A stretch of 64,000 nt of DNA from M0103 sp040386155 (GCA_040386155.1 JAZKFZ010000003.1:124001-188000), one strand, 5' to 3'. Positions 9,509 through 18,490 are shown, counted from the first letter of the stretch. Program-made: numbers and translations. The notes: generated from the letters alone by a model not told the origin.

Positions 9509-10699
9509 TTAATTCACAATATTCGTTTCTTGATCGAATCGTTTGTAGGAAACAAAGACGGCAACAATCGCAATTGAAATCATCACGATAAAGCTAAGTG
9601 CGAGCATTCCAATATCCAAGGTTCCCGCAATTAATTCTTTGGTTGCAAGTACAACATTCACTACTGGAATACATGCAGTAATCCAATTCAATTCAATTCC
9701 AGGAAAAAACCCAACCATGGCTGGCAATACCATAATAATATTGAGGGGTGTAATAACGCTTTGAGCTTCTTTAAATGTTTTTGCGTTCACTGCAATTGGT
9801 ACCATAACGCCAGCAAAGAAAACTGTCAAGGGAATTAATAATCCAAAGAGTAGTACAATAAACTGTGGCGTTAGAATACTATAAATAATATTCATAATTG
9901 CTCCATTTTCTGGTGTATCTAGTGTTCCGATTGAAATGTATAATCCGATGAGGGCAAAGGTCGCTGCGATCAATCCAGAAAGTACTACTACCAACATTTT
10001 ACCAAATAGAATTTGCCAACGAGAAACGGGTGTAGTCAATAATGTTTCGATTGTTCCTCGTTCTTTTTCACCTGTAAATAGATCAATTGCTGGGTACATA
10101 CAGCCTATAAACCCGAATGCAATGAAGATGTACGGCAACATTCCTCCTGCAAGTTTTCCGAACATTTCTTTGTCGGTAGCTATGTTTTGATAATCGAGAC
10201 GTAAAGGCTCAATTTTTTCAGCTTCAATTTTCATTTCTGTCAAACGAGCTTGTTTTGCTTTTGCTGAAATTGCATTTAGATACATCTCCGCACGATCCTG
10301 CAAACCAAGTTCTGACATGTCAAATAAGACGTTTATTTGAGCAGTCTTTTTATCATTCATAAGATCTTGAAATTTTGCATTTTCTTCAATCCCTAATTCA
10401 ATGGAATCAGTATTTAAGGCTTTTACTAGGTCTGCATGATTTGCAAAGTAAGTAATCTTCTTTTTTCCTAAGGTAGTTGGAAGCGCCTCCATTTCTTTAG
10501 CGATAAAGGTATTTTGATCTCCCACCAATCCTATTTTTAACGTTTTCTCTGCGGCTTCCTTTTGGAAACTACTAGATACTTTTACGAAGACATTTAAGAT
10601 CACTGGAAAAACAAGTATTGGAATGACCAACATCATCATTAATGTTCTGCGATCACGCAATGTTTCCTTTAGTTCTTTTCTAAATATTGTAAATATCAT
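9509..10699 (-). CDS. ABC-2 type transporter permease, NatB-like
   Basis: The 396-residue membrane protein starts MIFTIFRKELKETLRDRRT, the classic amino terminus of this family. One transmembrane helix (about 20-42) is followed by a large extracytoplasmic domain (about 45-180), then five or six helices (about 185-385). The cytoplasmic segment FTGEKERGTIETLLTTPVSR (about 209-228) is the conserved ABC2_membrane_3 motif that couples to the ATPase. Family members include NatB (sodium export) and multidrug or peptide exporters, so the substrate is uncertain. Its partner ATPase lies 10 bp upstream and a strong terminator follows. Confidence 0.88.
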   Translation of the reverse strand: MIFTIFRKELKETLRDRRTLMMMLVIPILVFPVILNVFVKVSSSFQKEAAEKTLKIGLVGDQNTFIAKEMEALPTTLGKKKITYFANHADLVKALNTDSIELGIEENAKFQDLMNDKKTAQINVLFDMSELGLQDRAEMYLNAISAKAKQARLTEMKIEAEKIEPLRLDYQNIATDKEMFGKLAGGMLPYIFIAFGFIGCMYPAIDLFTGEKERGTIETLLTTPVSRWQILFGKMLVVVLSGLIAATFALIGLYISIGTLDTPENGAIMNIIYSILTPQFIVLLFGLLIPLTVFFAGVMVPIAVNAKTFKEAQSVITPLNIIMVLPAMVGFFPGIELNWITACIPVVNVVLATKELIAGTLDIGMLALSFIVMISIAIVAVFVSYKRFDQETNIVN

Positions 10700-10709
10700 G
10701 ATCCTTGAA

Positions 10710-11471
10710 TTAAGCGTTTTGTACTATTCGAATAAATTCGGCTGTCAAATTAGGAGCTTCCATGTTCGTTCTGAAATCATCCATTGTTCCATTGAATAGA
10801 AGTTTCCCTTTGTGGATAATTCCAATGTCGTCGCACAAAAGATCTACTTCACTCATAATGTGACTTGAAAAAATAACTGTTTTCCCCTGACTTTTGCAAT
10901 CACGAATTAATTGAATTATGTTTTCAGCGGTGATTACATCCAAACCACTGGTCGGTTCGTCAAAAACCACCACTTCAGGGTCATGAATCATGGTGCGACA
11001 GATGGAAACTTTTTGTTTCATACCTGTGCTTAACTTCCCGATTCTTTTCCCTCTAAAATCATTCATGTTCAGCAAATTGAACAAATATTCTTTGCGCTCT
11101 TCACGCACATCCTTGGGAACGCCATACAAATCTGCGAAATAGTTCACCAATTCATCGGCAGTTAAACGAGCATACAATCCTGTACTACCTGTCAAAAAAC
11201 CAATTTTTTTACGTGCTTCTTGAGGATGAGCAACGGCATCAATTCCACCAATTTTTATGGTGCCACTCGTTGGCTTGTAAATAGTGGAGAGCATCCGCAT
11301 TGTGGTAGTTTTACCAGCGCCGTTTGGACCTAATAATGAAAATACACGACCAGGTTGACAGGTAAAACTAACATCCTTCACTGCTACCGCAATTTTGTCT
11401 GTTGTTGCCAATTCCTTGCGTTGTTTTTTTGTGAGTTCAAACTCTTTGGTAAGATGACTGATTTCAATCAT
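10710..11471 (-). CDS. ABC transporter ATP-binding protein, NatA-like
   Basis: The 253-residue ATPase shows Walker A (GPNGAGKTT), a Q-loop region (KKIGFLTGSTGLYARLTADE), the signature LSTGMKQKVSI, Walker B plus D-loop (VVVFDEPTSGLD) and the switch histidine (VIFSSHIMSE). The signature is LSTGM rather than LSGGQ, as is common in NatA and related ABC-2 exporters. It forms an operon with the permease at 9509. A sodium exporter of the NatAB type is the closest named example, but the pair could export another substrate. Confidence 0.9.
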   Translation of the reverse strand: MIEISHLTKEFELTKKQRKELATTDKIAVAVKDVSFTCQPGRVFSLLGPNGAGKTTTMRMLSTIYKPTSGTIKIGGIDAVAHPQEARKKIGFLTGSTGLYARLTADELVNYFADLYGVPKDVREERKEYLFNLLNMNDFRGKRIGKLSTGMKQKVSICRTMIHDPEVVVFDEPTSGLDVITAENIIQLIRDCKSQGKTVIFSSHIMSEVDLLCDDIGIIHKGKLLFNGTMDDFRTNMEAPNLTAEFIRIVQNA

Positions 11472-11572
11472 AGCAAAATATTTTAGTTGAAAATAGTAGT
11501 AAATGTTGAATCAAAAAGATGAAATTACATCAATGATATTTAAATAGGATGAGTGGATTAGATTGCGTTTAA

Positions 11573-12577
11573 TCAGTCGCAGATTCGACCCTTATGTTCA
11601 TCATTATGGAATTCAGCATCCAATTGTTTCATTTCCTCCAATAGTTCTGCTGAAGGGGGTACATTTTGAAGTTCTTGTAAATTGGGTTGTCCTGCATCCA
11701 CCCACGCTGTATACCAGATGGAGCCAACACCAATAATTGCTTCGCGCATACGACGCTCCACCATTCCATTCATTCGCTTGTGGTATTCTTGCGAAAACTC
11801 ATAACTGTACACTGAAATTGTGACATTTCCACGTTGTTCAAAGCTATACTTTTTGTCGGCTGGCATTTCCTCTGTCAATTCTTTTTCAATTCGGAAAACA
11901 CTGTCTAGCGCTCTGTGAGAACCAATCACAGCGCCCCACGCAAAATCATTGATACTTTTCAGGTAGGCACTTTTTCCTACAAAATAGTCGTAGTTTTCAG
12001 CGTTGATTTCCACCAATCTACTTTCCCACAGGCCGTGAATTCCTTTTTGTCCAGTAGCAATTCCATTGTAATTTTCTGTGGTATGCAACGGAACATGGGC
12101 ATCACCAACATAATGACCTAAATCTGCTGAGTATTTAAGAATTAAATCAACATTTTTTGTCTCGAAAGCTCGTTGTAAACGATTTTTCATGACTGCGATG
12201 TGCCAGGGAACAATACCATACGTTTGTAGAGTGTCTTCAGTAAATTTTGTGACGGCATCCTTCCAATAGCGGGGCATAATGTTAAAGGTATCTTCGCCAG
12301 CTTTGTAGTAATGATCTAAATCGATGTAATGACATTGTGCTTCACCTTCCACGGCATATCGACGTTTATCAGGGTCTACAGCGTGGTCGGTTAGAAACTC
12401 GATGTGTTCTTTGTAAAAACCAAACATTTCAGGAGGAAGTGTAAATACCGCAACACGATTGATACGTTTATGGCCAAAGAAGCCCCATTTTTTGGAGTTA
12501 CTTTCAATAGACTTACTTGCCAGCAAAAGTGGCAAAGAAAGTACTAAAATCCATTTATAATTTAACCAATTTCCCAT
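11573..12577 (-). CDS. Zinc-dependent phospholipase C / S1-P1 nuclease-like secreted protein
   Basis: The 334-residue protein has an N-terminal hydrophobic signal (about 8-22) and then KKWGFFGHKRINRVAVFTLP, where a Trp and a His near the mature N-terminus match the zinc-binding N-terminus of this superfamily. Further metal-ligand candidates are HYIDLDHYY (about 87-95) and DLGHYVGDAHVPLHTTEN (about 152-169), the HxxxD motif typical of zinc-dependent phospholipase C and S1/P1 nucleases. The all-helical fold with three zinc ions is shared by both, so the substrate (phospholipid or nucleic acid) cannot be chosen. Its 5' end overlaps the comB-like gene by 23 bp, which suggests co-transcription. 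Confidence 0.8.
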   Translation of the reverse strand: MGNWLNYKWILVLSLPLLLASKSIESNSKKWGFFGHKRINRVAVFTLPPEMFGFYKEHIEFLTDHAVDPDKRRYAVEGEAQCHYIDLDHYYKAGEDTFNIMPRYWKDAVTKFTEDTLQTYGIVPWHIAVMKNRLQRAFETKNVDLILKYSADLGHYVGDAHVPLHTTENYNGIATGQKGIHGLWESRLVEINAENYDYFVGKSAYLKSINDFAWGAVIGSHRALDSVFRIEKELTEEMPADKKYSFEQRGNVTISVYSYEFSQEYHKRMNGMVERRMREAIIGVGSIWYTAWVDAGQPNLQELQNVPPSAELLEEMKQLDAEFHNDEHKGRICD

Positions 12578-13283
12578 CTTTCATTATCGGAATCACAGTA
12601 GTTTGATCTGGTGTCAAACAATACTTGATGTCTTCATTCAAATTTAAGTTTTTTAATCGTCTTCTGTGTGAAGAAGATTTTAAAAAGCCTAAATAATTAT
12701 TTTTTGCTGACATATACAAGTATTTTGCCGCGATGGAAGAATCTTCGTCAGAAATAAAATTTCCAGTGTTGATAAGGTTCTCGCAAATAGCCCCTGCACA
12801 AATGGTGTCCTCCAAATTAAATTTATCTTGCCACCCCGAGCACAAACAAAGTACATTTTGATCTTGCACTGCTAACCACTGAGAGAGCGCAGTAAGATTT
12901 AGGAAAGCGCCAATGACAACAATCTTAGCATCTTTAGCAACATCCAGCGATTTTGTTCCGTTGGTTGTAGTCAGCACCACATCTTTACCTTTGAAATCTT
13001 CGTTCATATAGGAGAATGGAGAATTTCCGAAATCGAAACCTTCCACAATTTGACCTTTTCGTTCTGCGCCAGCTAAGTAGCCTCGTTTCTTGTATTCCAT
13101 GGCTTCTTCCACCGTAGGAACCGGAATTATTGAATTGATGCCATTGTCGAATGCTGCACAGATGGCTGAAGTAGCGCGCAACACATCAATCACCACCACA
13201 ATTTCATATTCATCTTTGTAGTAATCGTATTCACCAGGTGTAAAGCAAACTTCTACATGTTTTCGGGTGTCAATATTCTCCAT
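12555..13283 (-). CDS. comB: 2-phosphosulfolactate phosphatase family protein (ComB-like)
   Basis: The 242-residue protein carries ComB family motifs: VVIDVLRATSAICAAFDNG (about 30-48), GFDFGNSPFSYMN (about 82-94), VVLTTTNGTKSL (about 101-112) and LCSGWQDKFNLEDTICAGAI (about 146-165). ComB hydrolyses 2-phosphosulfolactate to sulfolactate plus phosphate in the coenzyme M pathway of methanogens. Bacteroidota do not make coenzyme M, and the other pathway genes (comA, comC) are not near, so the physiological substrate here is unclear. It overlaps the downstream phospholipase-like gene by 23 bp and lies 17 bp from the DUF3817 gene. Confidence 0.85.
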   Translation of the reverse strand: MENIDTRKHVEVCFTPGEYDYYKDEYEIVVVIDVLRATSAICAAFDNGINSIIPVPTVEEAMEYKKRGYLAGAERKGQIVEGFDFGNSPFSYMNEDFKGKDVVLTTTNGTKSLDVAKDAKIVVIGAFLNLTALSQWLAVQDQNVLCLCSGWQDKFNLEDTICAGAICENLINTGNFISDEDSSIAAKYLYMSAKNNYLGFLKSSSHRRRLKNLNLNEDIKYCLTPDQTTVIPIMKDGKLVKL

Positions 13284-13300
13284 ATTCTCGATTGAATTGA

Positions 13301-13594
13301 TTAATTATCTTCTTTTAACAATTTTACTTCCGCCCAGAATGTCATGAATGGAATGATGGACGCTAACAATAAAAGTCCAGTCTTTTTCATACCCCATTTT
13401 TTGTCGAAATGATTTAAAATCACCCAAAGAACATACGCAATGAATAATCCTCCGTGAATCATTCCCACAATTCTGTTTGGAGCTTTCATTTCATACATAT
13501 ACTTCAAAGGCATGGTGATGGCAAATGAGATGTATGAAATCCCTTCTAAAATCGCTAAAAGTCTTAATTGACCTAATTTTGTTTTTAAATCCAT
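13301..13594 (-). CDS. DUF3817 small membrane protein
   Basis: The 97-residue integral membrane protein has about three helices (roughly 10-30, 41-62 and 70-90). It shows the DUF3817 pattern LRLLAILEGISYISF near the N-terminus and a conserved IHGGLFIAYV in the second helix. The domain also occurs at the C-terminus of some transporters. No function is established. It sits between uvrB and the comB-like gene in the same direction. Confidence 0.8.
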   Translation of the reverse strand: MDLKTKLGQLRLLAILEGISYISFAITMPLKYMYEMKAPNRIVGMIHGGLFIAYVLWVILNHFDKKWGMKKTGLLLLASIIPFMTFWAEVKLLKEDN

Positions 13595-13658
13595 GGGTTA
13601 AAAATAAGTATAAAATAAAAGGCGTTCGGCATGTAACACTAAAAAATGAATTTGTAAA

Positions 13659-15689
13659 CTAACTTGACTTCAACTTCCCCTCATACACATACATTTCATC
13701 ACGTAGTCGAGCTGCCTCCACGAAGTCAAGCTCTTTTGCGGCTTTTTCCATCAATTTTCTTGTGTGAGAAATGGCTTTTTGGACTTGCTCTTTTGTCATG
13801 TATTGTACGACTGGGTCTGCCGCAAGTGGCGCAGTGTAGGCATTTTCCTCGGCTCTTGCCAGTCGAGTTGCCAAATCGCCATCCGCAACTTTGGTTTGGT
13901 CCAAAATATTTTCCTTTGATTTCACAAGAGCGGTAGGCACCATTCCGTGTTCTTCGTTGTACTTGATCTGCAGTGCACGTCGGCGAGCAGTTTCGTCAAT
14001 CGTTCGTTGCATTGAATTGGTCATTTTATCGGCGTACATAATCACCGTTCCATTTACGTTTCTTGCTGCACGACCAACTGTTTGCACTAAAGAGCGTTCA
14101 TTGCGCAGAAATCCTTCTTTGTCGGCATCCAAAATAGCCACCAGAGATACTTCAGGTAAATCCAATCCTTCACGAAGTAAGTTGACACCAATCAAGACGT
14201 GAAAATCGCCAAGACGCAGTTGCCGAAGAATTTCAACACGCTCCATGGTGACCACTTCGCTGTGGATATAGCGACAAAGAATCCCCAATTTATCCAGGTA
14301 TTTCTGTAATTCCTCAGCCATTCTCTTGGTCAAGGTGGTCACAATTGTGCGTTCATCTCTTGCGATACGAACGTGAATTTCTTCGATCAAATCATCAATT
14401 TGATTGAGGCTTGGTCGAACATGAATAATAGGATCTAAAAGTCCAGTTGGGCGAATGACTTGTTCTACCACAATTCCTTCCGATTTTTCAATTTCGTAAT
14501 CTGCTGGTGTAGCAGAAATATAGATGGTGTCTTTTAATAAACTTTCGAATTCTTCAAATTTAAGCGGACGATTATCGATAGCTGCTTGTAAGCGAAAACC
14601 GTATTCAACTAAGTTTGTTTTTCGCGCTCGGTCTCCACCGTACATGGCACGTACTTGAGGAATTGTAACATGACTTTCGTCAATTAGCATGAGGAAATCT
14701 TTAGGGAAATAATCAATCAAGCAAAACGGTCGATCGCCTGAGTTTCGTTGGTCAAAATAACGCGAGTAATTCTCTATACCCGAGCAATAACCCAATTCCC
14801 GAATCATTTCCATGTCATATTCCACACGTTCCTTTAATCGCTGCGCTTCGATGAGTTTGCCTTCATTTTTGAACTGTACTACTTGCTGCTCCATGTCTTC
14901 CCCAATTTGATCTAGCGCCAATTTTGTTGTTGCGGGATTCGTTACGAAGATGTTGGCAGGATAAATACTGATGTCTTCAAAGTCTTCAATTTTCCTACTC
15001 GTTTCTGGATCGATGGATGAAATAGTTTCGATGTCATCACCCCAAAACTCGATGCGAAGTGCGTAATCGGCATAGGCAAGAAAAATGTCGACAGTATCAC
15101 CCAAAACTCTAAACATTCCACGTTTAAATTCTGTGCCGTTGGATCTAGAATATAAATTTTCTACTAATTGATAAAGGAATTTTGGTCGAGATACACTTGT
15201 ATTTCGCTTCACGTGCATGATGCTATTTTCGAACTCATTTGGATTTCCGATACCATATATACAAGAAACGGATGCTACCACAATCACATCTTTTCGTCCA
15301 GATAGGAGGGAAGAGGTAGCTGAAAGTCGTAACTTTTCAATTTCATCGTTGATTTGTAATTCCTTTTCTATGTAAGTATCCGAAACAGGAAGGTAGGCTT
15401 CAGGTTGGTAGTAATCGTAATAAGAAACAAAATATTCTACCTTATTTTCTGGAAAAAACTGTTTGAACTCACCATATAATTGCGCGGCAAGGGTCTTATT
15501 ATGAGATAAAATAAGCGTGGGTTTATTCAATTGCTCAATCAAATTGGCAGCTGTAAACGTTTTTCCACTTCCCGTAACACCAAGTAAAGTTTGATGATGC
15601 ATCCCCTGCGCTACGCCATCCACTAATTGCTTTATTGCAGTAGGTTGATCACCGGTAGGTTTGAAATCAGAAACGAGTTTGAAATCCAT
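13659..15689 (-). CDS. uvrB: UvrABC system protein B
   Basis: The 676-residue protein is full length for UvrB. It has Walker A at about 39-46 (GVTGSGKT), the UvrB-specific beta-hairpin region (YFVSYYDYYQPEAYLP, about 93-108), helicase motifs including DESH (about 338-341) and the motif VI region QTVGRAARN, and a C-terminal UVR domain (about 630-670) that contacts UvrC and UvrA. It loads onto DNA at damage found by UvrA, verifies the lesion and recruits UvrC for incision. uvrA and uvrC are not in the window. The DUF3817 gene follows 64 bp downstream. Confidence 0.98.
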   Translation of the reverse strand: MDFKLVSDFKPTGDQPTAIKQLVDGVAQGMHHQTLLGVTGSGKTFTAANLIEQLNKPTLILSHNKTLAAQLYGEFKQFFPENKVEYFVSYYDYYQPEAYLPVSDTYIEKELQINDEIEKLRLSATSSLLSGRKDVIVVASVSCIYGIGNPNEFENSIMHVKRNTSVSRPKFLYQLVENLYSRSNGTEFKRGMFRVLGDTVDIFLAYADYALRIEFWGDDIETISSIDPETSRKIEDFEDISIYPANIFVTNPATTKLALDQIGEDMEQQVVQFKNEGKLIEAQRLKERVEYDMEMIRELGYCSGIENYSRYFDQRNSGDRPFCLIDYFPKDFLMLIDESHVTIPQVRAMYGGDRARKTNLVEYGFRLQAAIDNRPLKFEEFESLLKDTIYISATPADYEIEKSEGIVVEQVIRPTGLLDPIIHVRPSLNQIDDLIEEIHVRIARDERTIVTTLTKRMAEELQKYLDKLGILCRYIHSEVVTMERVEILRQLRLGDFHVLIGVNLLREGLDLPEVSLVAILDADKEGFLRNERSLVQTVGRAARNVNGTVIMYADKMTNSMQRTIDETARRRALQIKYNEEHGMVPTALVKSKENILDQTKVADGDLATRLARAEENAYTAPLAADPVVQYMTKEQVQKAISHTRKLMEKAAKELDFVEAARLRDEMYVYEGKLKSS

Positions 15690-15729
15690 TCAAATGATTT
15701 TTTTCGTGAAGTTAATGCTTTTTTTTGTC

Positions 15730-15882
15730 CACGAATTACACAAATTATGCGAAACGCTAGTTCGGCGAAGCCAATTAGCACTAATATCTTGTGCATCATT
15801 GCACATAAATTTAGTACAACGAATTGAAACTAATTCCATTGCTGACAATTCGTGGAAATTAGTGAAATTTGTGTAATTCGTG
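15730..15882. repeat. Long intergenic inverted repeat between uvrB and terC
   Basis: A 17-bp arm at 15730-15746 is perfectly complementary to 15866-15882. Inside it, CACTAAT at 15779-15785 pairs with ATTAGTG at 15858-15864, and CGAATTG/CAATTCG (about 15820-15852) can pair further in. The element fills most of the 267-bp gap between two divergent genes. It could be a cruciform, a mobile palindromic element or a folded leader RNA. No open reading frame is present. Confidence 0.7.
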
Positions 15883-15929
15883 TTCCCCTTTTTATTTCGA
15901 TGTTAACTTTTATTAAGCAGAATAAGCCT

Positions 15930-15937
15930 TATATTTG
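15930..15937 (+). promoter_or_regulatory. Candidate Bacteroidota -7 box upstream of terC
   Basis: TATATTTG matches the TAnnTTTG -7 consensus exactly and ends 19 bp before the ATG at 15957. A clear -33 TTG box is not visible at the usual spacing, so the call is tentative. Confidence 0.45.
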
Positions 15938-15956
15938 ACACTTCAAAAGAAAATGA

Positions 15957-16712
15957 ATGCAAGAACAGTGGTTTGATTTCGTTGGCCTTTTTACAGCAAA
16001 TCCATTAGCAACAATATTATTAATTCTCAATATCATTTTATTAGAGGTGATTTTGTCTTTTGATAATGCTGCAGTATTGGCGACGATGGTAAAAGGATTG
16101 CCCGAAAAGCAACAATCACAGGCCCTGCGTTATGGAATTTTAGGGGCGTATATTTTCCGGGGAGTGGCGTTGGTTCTAGTAGAGCATATTCTAGAAATTT
16201 GGTGGTTGAAACCTCTAGGCGGATTGTACTTGCTGTGGATGTGCATTAGTCATTTTGCACGCTCTAGAAAAGAAGACGCTGAAAAAGAAGTAGAGGATAC
16301 CAAAAAGAGCTTTCTTTATCGCTATACGGTTGGCTATTTAGGCATTTTCTGGTCGACGGTGCTTGCTGTTGAATTTATGGATATTGTTTTCTCCATTGAT
16401 AACATCTTTGCTGTGGTTGCCTATTCCAAGAATATCTTTTTGATTTGTATCGGTGTATTTATTGGGATTTTAGCCATGCGTTACGTAGCAAAGTACTTTG
16501 TCGTGCTGATGGAAAAATATCCATTTTTAGAGAAATCAGCTTTTGTTGTTATTGGAATATTGGGAGTGAAGCTTTGTTTTTCTTTACTCGTTCATTTCGA
16601 TCATGAAAAATTCGGGTGGATTGAAGGCGAAGGATTTGATTTGTTTTTGTCGGTGCTAACGCTTTTGATTTTCTTCGTTCCGATTATTTCAGCGAAGTAT
16701 TTTAAGAAGTAA
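15957..16712 (+). CDS. TerC/DUF475-family integral membrane protein
   Basis: The 251-residue protein has about seven hydrophobic helices. The family's two acidic intramembrane motifs are present: EVILSFDNAAVLATMVK (about 29-45) and EFMDIVFSIDNIFAVVA (about 141-157). The paired Asp residues are the likely ion-binding sites. TerC-superfamily proteins are linked to tellurite resistance and, in several bacteria, to manganese export and metalation of secreted proteins. The ATG at 15957 is used because the nearby ATG at 15953 is out of frame and soon stops. Confidence 0.88.
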   Translation: MQEQWFDFVGLFTANPLATILLILNIILLEVILSFDNAAVLATMVKGLPEKQQSQALRYGILGAYIFRGVALVLVEHILEIWWLKPLGGLYLLWMCISHFARSRKEDAEKEVEDTKKSFLYRYTVGYLGIFWSTVLAVEFMDIVFSIDNIFAVVAYSKNIFLICIGVFIGILAMRYVAKYFVVLMEKYPFLEKSAFVVIGILGVKLCFSLLVHFDHEKFGWIEGEGFDLFLSVLTLLIFFVPIISAKYFKK

Positions 16713-16745
16713 GGGTATAGTGGAGTTTTCGAAGTTCTAAAAATC

Positions 16746-17183
16746 TTACTTTTCACGACACCCACACTCATGATGCTCTCGCAGGTATTCCATGGAAGCC
16801 TTGCACATTTCTTTAAGAATGTTAAGATCGATATCGCTCAGTTTTTTAATGTAAATACATGCCTTTGAAATTTTGAAATTCCCAAAATTTTCCAGTAAAT
16901 GCATGTTCTTTTCTATTGGGGTAAACACATACAAGGAAAATGCAGCCTTGCGCGGTGAAAATCCCAACATTGGGGCATCGCCTTCGTGTCCGCTCGCATA
17001 TTTGTAGTGATAGGAGCCAAAGCCAATAATGCTTGGTCCCCACATATATGCTTTGTATCCCGACCATTTTTCCATCAACTCAATCAAATGAAATGAATCT
17101 TGCTTCTTTTGTTCATTTTCCACGAAGGAATTGATGAAATCAAAGACATTTACGGAAGTTGGTTTTGTTTTCGTTTTTGACAT
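16746..17183 (-). CDS. DUF1801 domain protein
   Basis: The 145-residue soluble protein has the DUF1801 (YdhG-like) pattern: MEKWSGYKAYMWGPSIIGFG (about 36-55), YHYKYASGHEGDAPMLGFSP, and YVFTPIEKN. The C-terminus LREHHECGCREK is Cys/His-rich, which may be a small metal site or chance. The fold is widespread in bacteria without an agreed function. It is the last gene of a minus-strand series of small enzymes and is separated from the YdeI-like gene by a GC-rich repeat block. Confidence 0.85.
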   Translation of the reverse strand: MSKTKTKPTSVNVFDFINSFVENEQKKQDSFHLIELMEKWSGYKAYMWGPSIIGFGSYHYKYASGHEGDAPMLGFSPRKAAFSLYVFTPIEKNMHLLENFGNFKISKACIYIKKLSDIDLNILKEMCKASMEYLREHHECGCREK

Positions 17184-17250
17184 TTTTTTAGATTTTATGC
17201 AGCATCTGTAAGATAGAGTAGGTGATCTTTATTCGATTAATAATCTTTGA

Positions 17251-17371
17251 GCGGCGTCTCGACTTCGCTCGACGACCGCAGCCGAGTGGACAATTCGACA
17301 AGCTCACTGCACCGCATCTCGACAAGCTCACTGCACCGCAGTTCGACGGACATCGAGCGGAGCCGAGATGG
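17251..17371. repeat. GC-rich intergenic repeat block with TCGAC motifs
   Basis: A 22-bp direct repeat (17295-17316 and 17319-17340, period 24) lies in a GC-rich stretch. It is flanked by further TCGAC/GTCGA-type inverted motifs (for example CATCTCG near 17316 against CGAGATG near 17364). The base composition is clearly unlike the AT-rich genes on each side. It resembles a REP-type intergenic element. No gene is seen. Confidence 0.75.
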
Positions 17372-17376
17372 GAGCT

Positions 17377-17940
17377 TTAACAATTCTTATACTTATCATT
17401 CAGTCCTTTTCCTGCAAGAATTTGGGAGGATATTTTCTCAATCCGATCCAGTTTTGTTTTTTCCTGCTTTGCTTCAGCTACATATATGTTGTATTCTTTT
17501 TGCTTCCCAGGCGATAATTTTTCAAAGGCAACTTTTAGATTTTTGTTCTGATGGAGCGCTAACTGCAAAGACTCAGGAATTTCAACAGCAACGAATTTTG
17601 CAGGTTTATTTTTTAAGCCTTTTTCCTCATTAGCAACTGCTTCTTCGATATAGGCTAAAATCGTTTTTTCATCTATTTGACGCTTATCGGTAAAACGCAT
17701 TTGTCGCAAAGATTTCGTTTTATCGCCAGCAGCAACTAACAAATTTTTAGGATCTTTTAAAAAGACGCCGTTGTAGAACCACAGTGTAAAGTGCTGTTTA
17801 AATGCGCCAGCGCTCACCACATTTTTTCCATTGTGTGCGTACACATCAGATCCCCATTTCACCACTTTTGTAAGACCGGTTTTATCAAGAATAGCTTTTA
17901 ATTGTGCTAGTTCTTCAGTCCATTTCGAATTAGTATCCAC
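17377..17940 (-). CDS. YdeI/OmpD-associated family protein (DUF1801 plus C-terminal OmdA domain)
   Basis: The 187-residue protein combines an N-terminal DUF1801-like half (about 8-100, LTKVVKWGSDVYAHNGKNVV) and a C-terminal YdeI/OmdA helical half (about 115-185, SLQLALHQNKNLKVAFEKLS). The start codon is GTG at 17940, only three bases after the stop of the SRPBCC gene, which suggests translational coupling. Members are linked to stress or peptide tolerance in enterobacteria, but the molecular function is not known. Confidence 0.85.
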   Translation of the reverse strand: MDTNSKWTEELAQLKAILDKTGLTKVVKWGSDVYAHNGKNVVSAGAFKQHFTLWFYNGVFLKDPKNLLVAAGDKTKSLRQMRFTDKRQIDEKTILAYIEEAVANEEKGLKNKPAKFVAVEIPESLQLALHQNKNLKVAFEKLSPGKQKEYNIYVAEAKQEKTKLDRIEKISSQILAGKGLNDKYKNC

Positions 17941-17943
17941 GAC

Positions 17944-18462
17944 TCACTTTTTTTCGAGTTCTTTCTTCAAATTTTTCAATCCTTGTTCAAAATCTTTTCC
18001 CATGTCCATAAACAATGAGAAGAAATTCCAAGGATAGGGAGTTGTTCCATTGATGCCCCAGACAACTTTTGTTTGATTTTCGCCTTGAGCTTCAGTTGTG
18101 AAATAAGCCATTGGCGGCTCTCCAAAACCAAAATCTAATTTCGTTTCTATGCGATTTCCGTCCTCTATTTTTGTAATTGTTTGCGATCCATTCCCCAATA
18201 CTTCACTTTCCCAGGCATGTTTGAACCCAATGGTGCCATCAACTCCCGTGTCGCTTGATTTCATTTTTGGATCTGACAATTGCCAAACACCAAAATTGTC
18301 CTGATTTCGCACCAATTTAAGGTACTCAAAAACTTCAGCCTTAGGTTTATTGATAACGATAGAGCGTTCGCTTTTCATCTCTTTAGAAACAAAAAGTGCA
18401 ATAACGAGTGGAATTGCAATAATGATTGCAATGACGATTAGGATGCGTTTTAAAATTCTCAT
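17944..18462 (-). CDS. Membrane-anchored SRPBCC (START-like) protein
   Basis: The 172-residue protein has one N-terminal transmembrane helix (about 5-26). A START/Bet v1-like ligand-binding domain follows (about 35-170), starting with the typical SERSIVINKPKAEVFEYLK and ending in a long amphipathic helix (GKDFEQGLKNLKKELEKK). The domain forms a hydrophobic cavity; the ligand is unknown. It is placed immediately before the YdeI-like gene, and three 71-bp repeats separate it from the VOC-protein gene. Confidence 0.85.
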   Translation of the reverse strand: MRILKRILIVIAIIIAIPLVIALFVSKEMKSERSIVINKPKAEVFEYLKLVRNQDNFGVWQLSDPKMKSSDTGVDGTIGFKHAWESEVLGNGSQTITKIEDGNRIETKLDFGFGEPPMAYFTTEAQGENQTKVVWGINGTTPYPWNFFSLFMDMGKDFEQGLKNLKKELEKK

Positions 18463-18490
18463 GTGCTTTACTATTAATTGTTTATTATTA

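Noticed and set aside
17247..17633. Plus-strand frame across the GC-rich repeat and the YdeI-like gene
   Set aside because: It is Ser/Arg-rich, made of the repeat itself, and overlaps a well-supported minus-strand gene.
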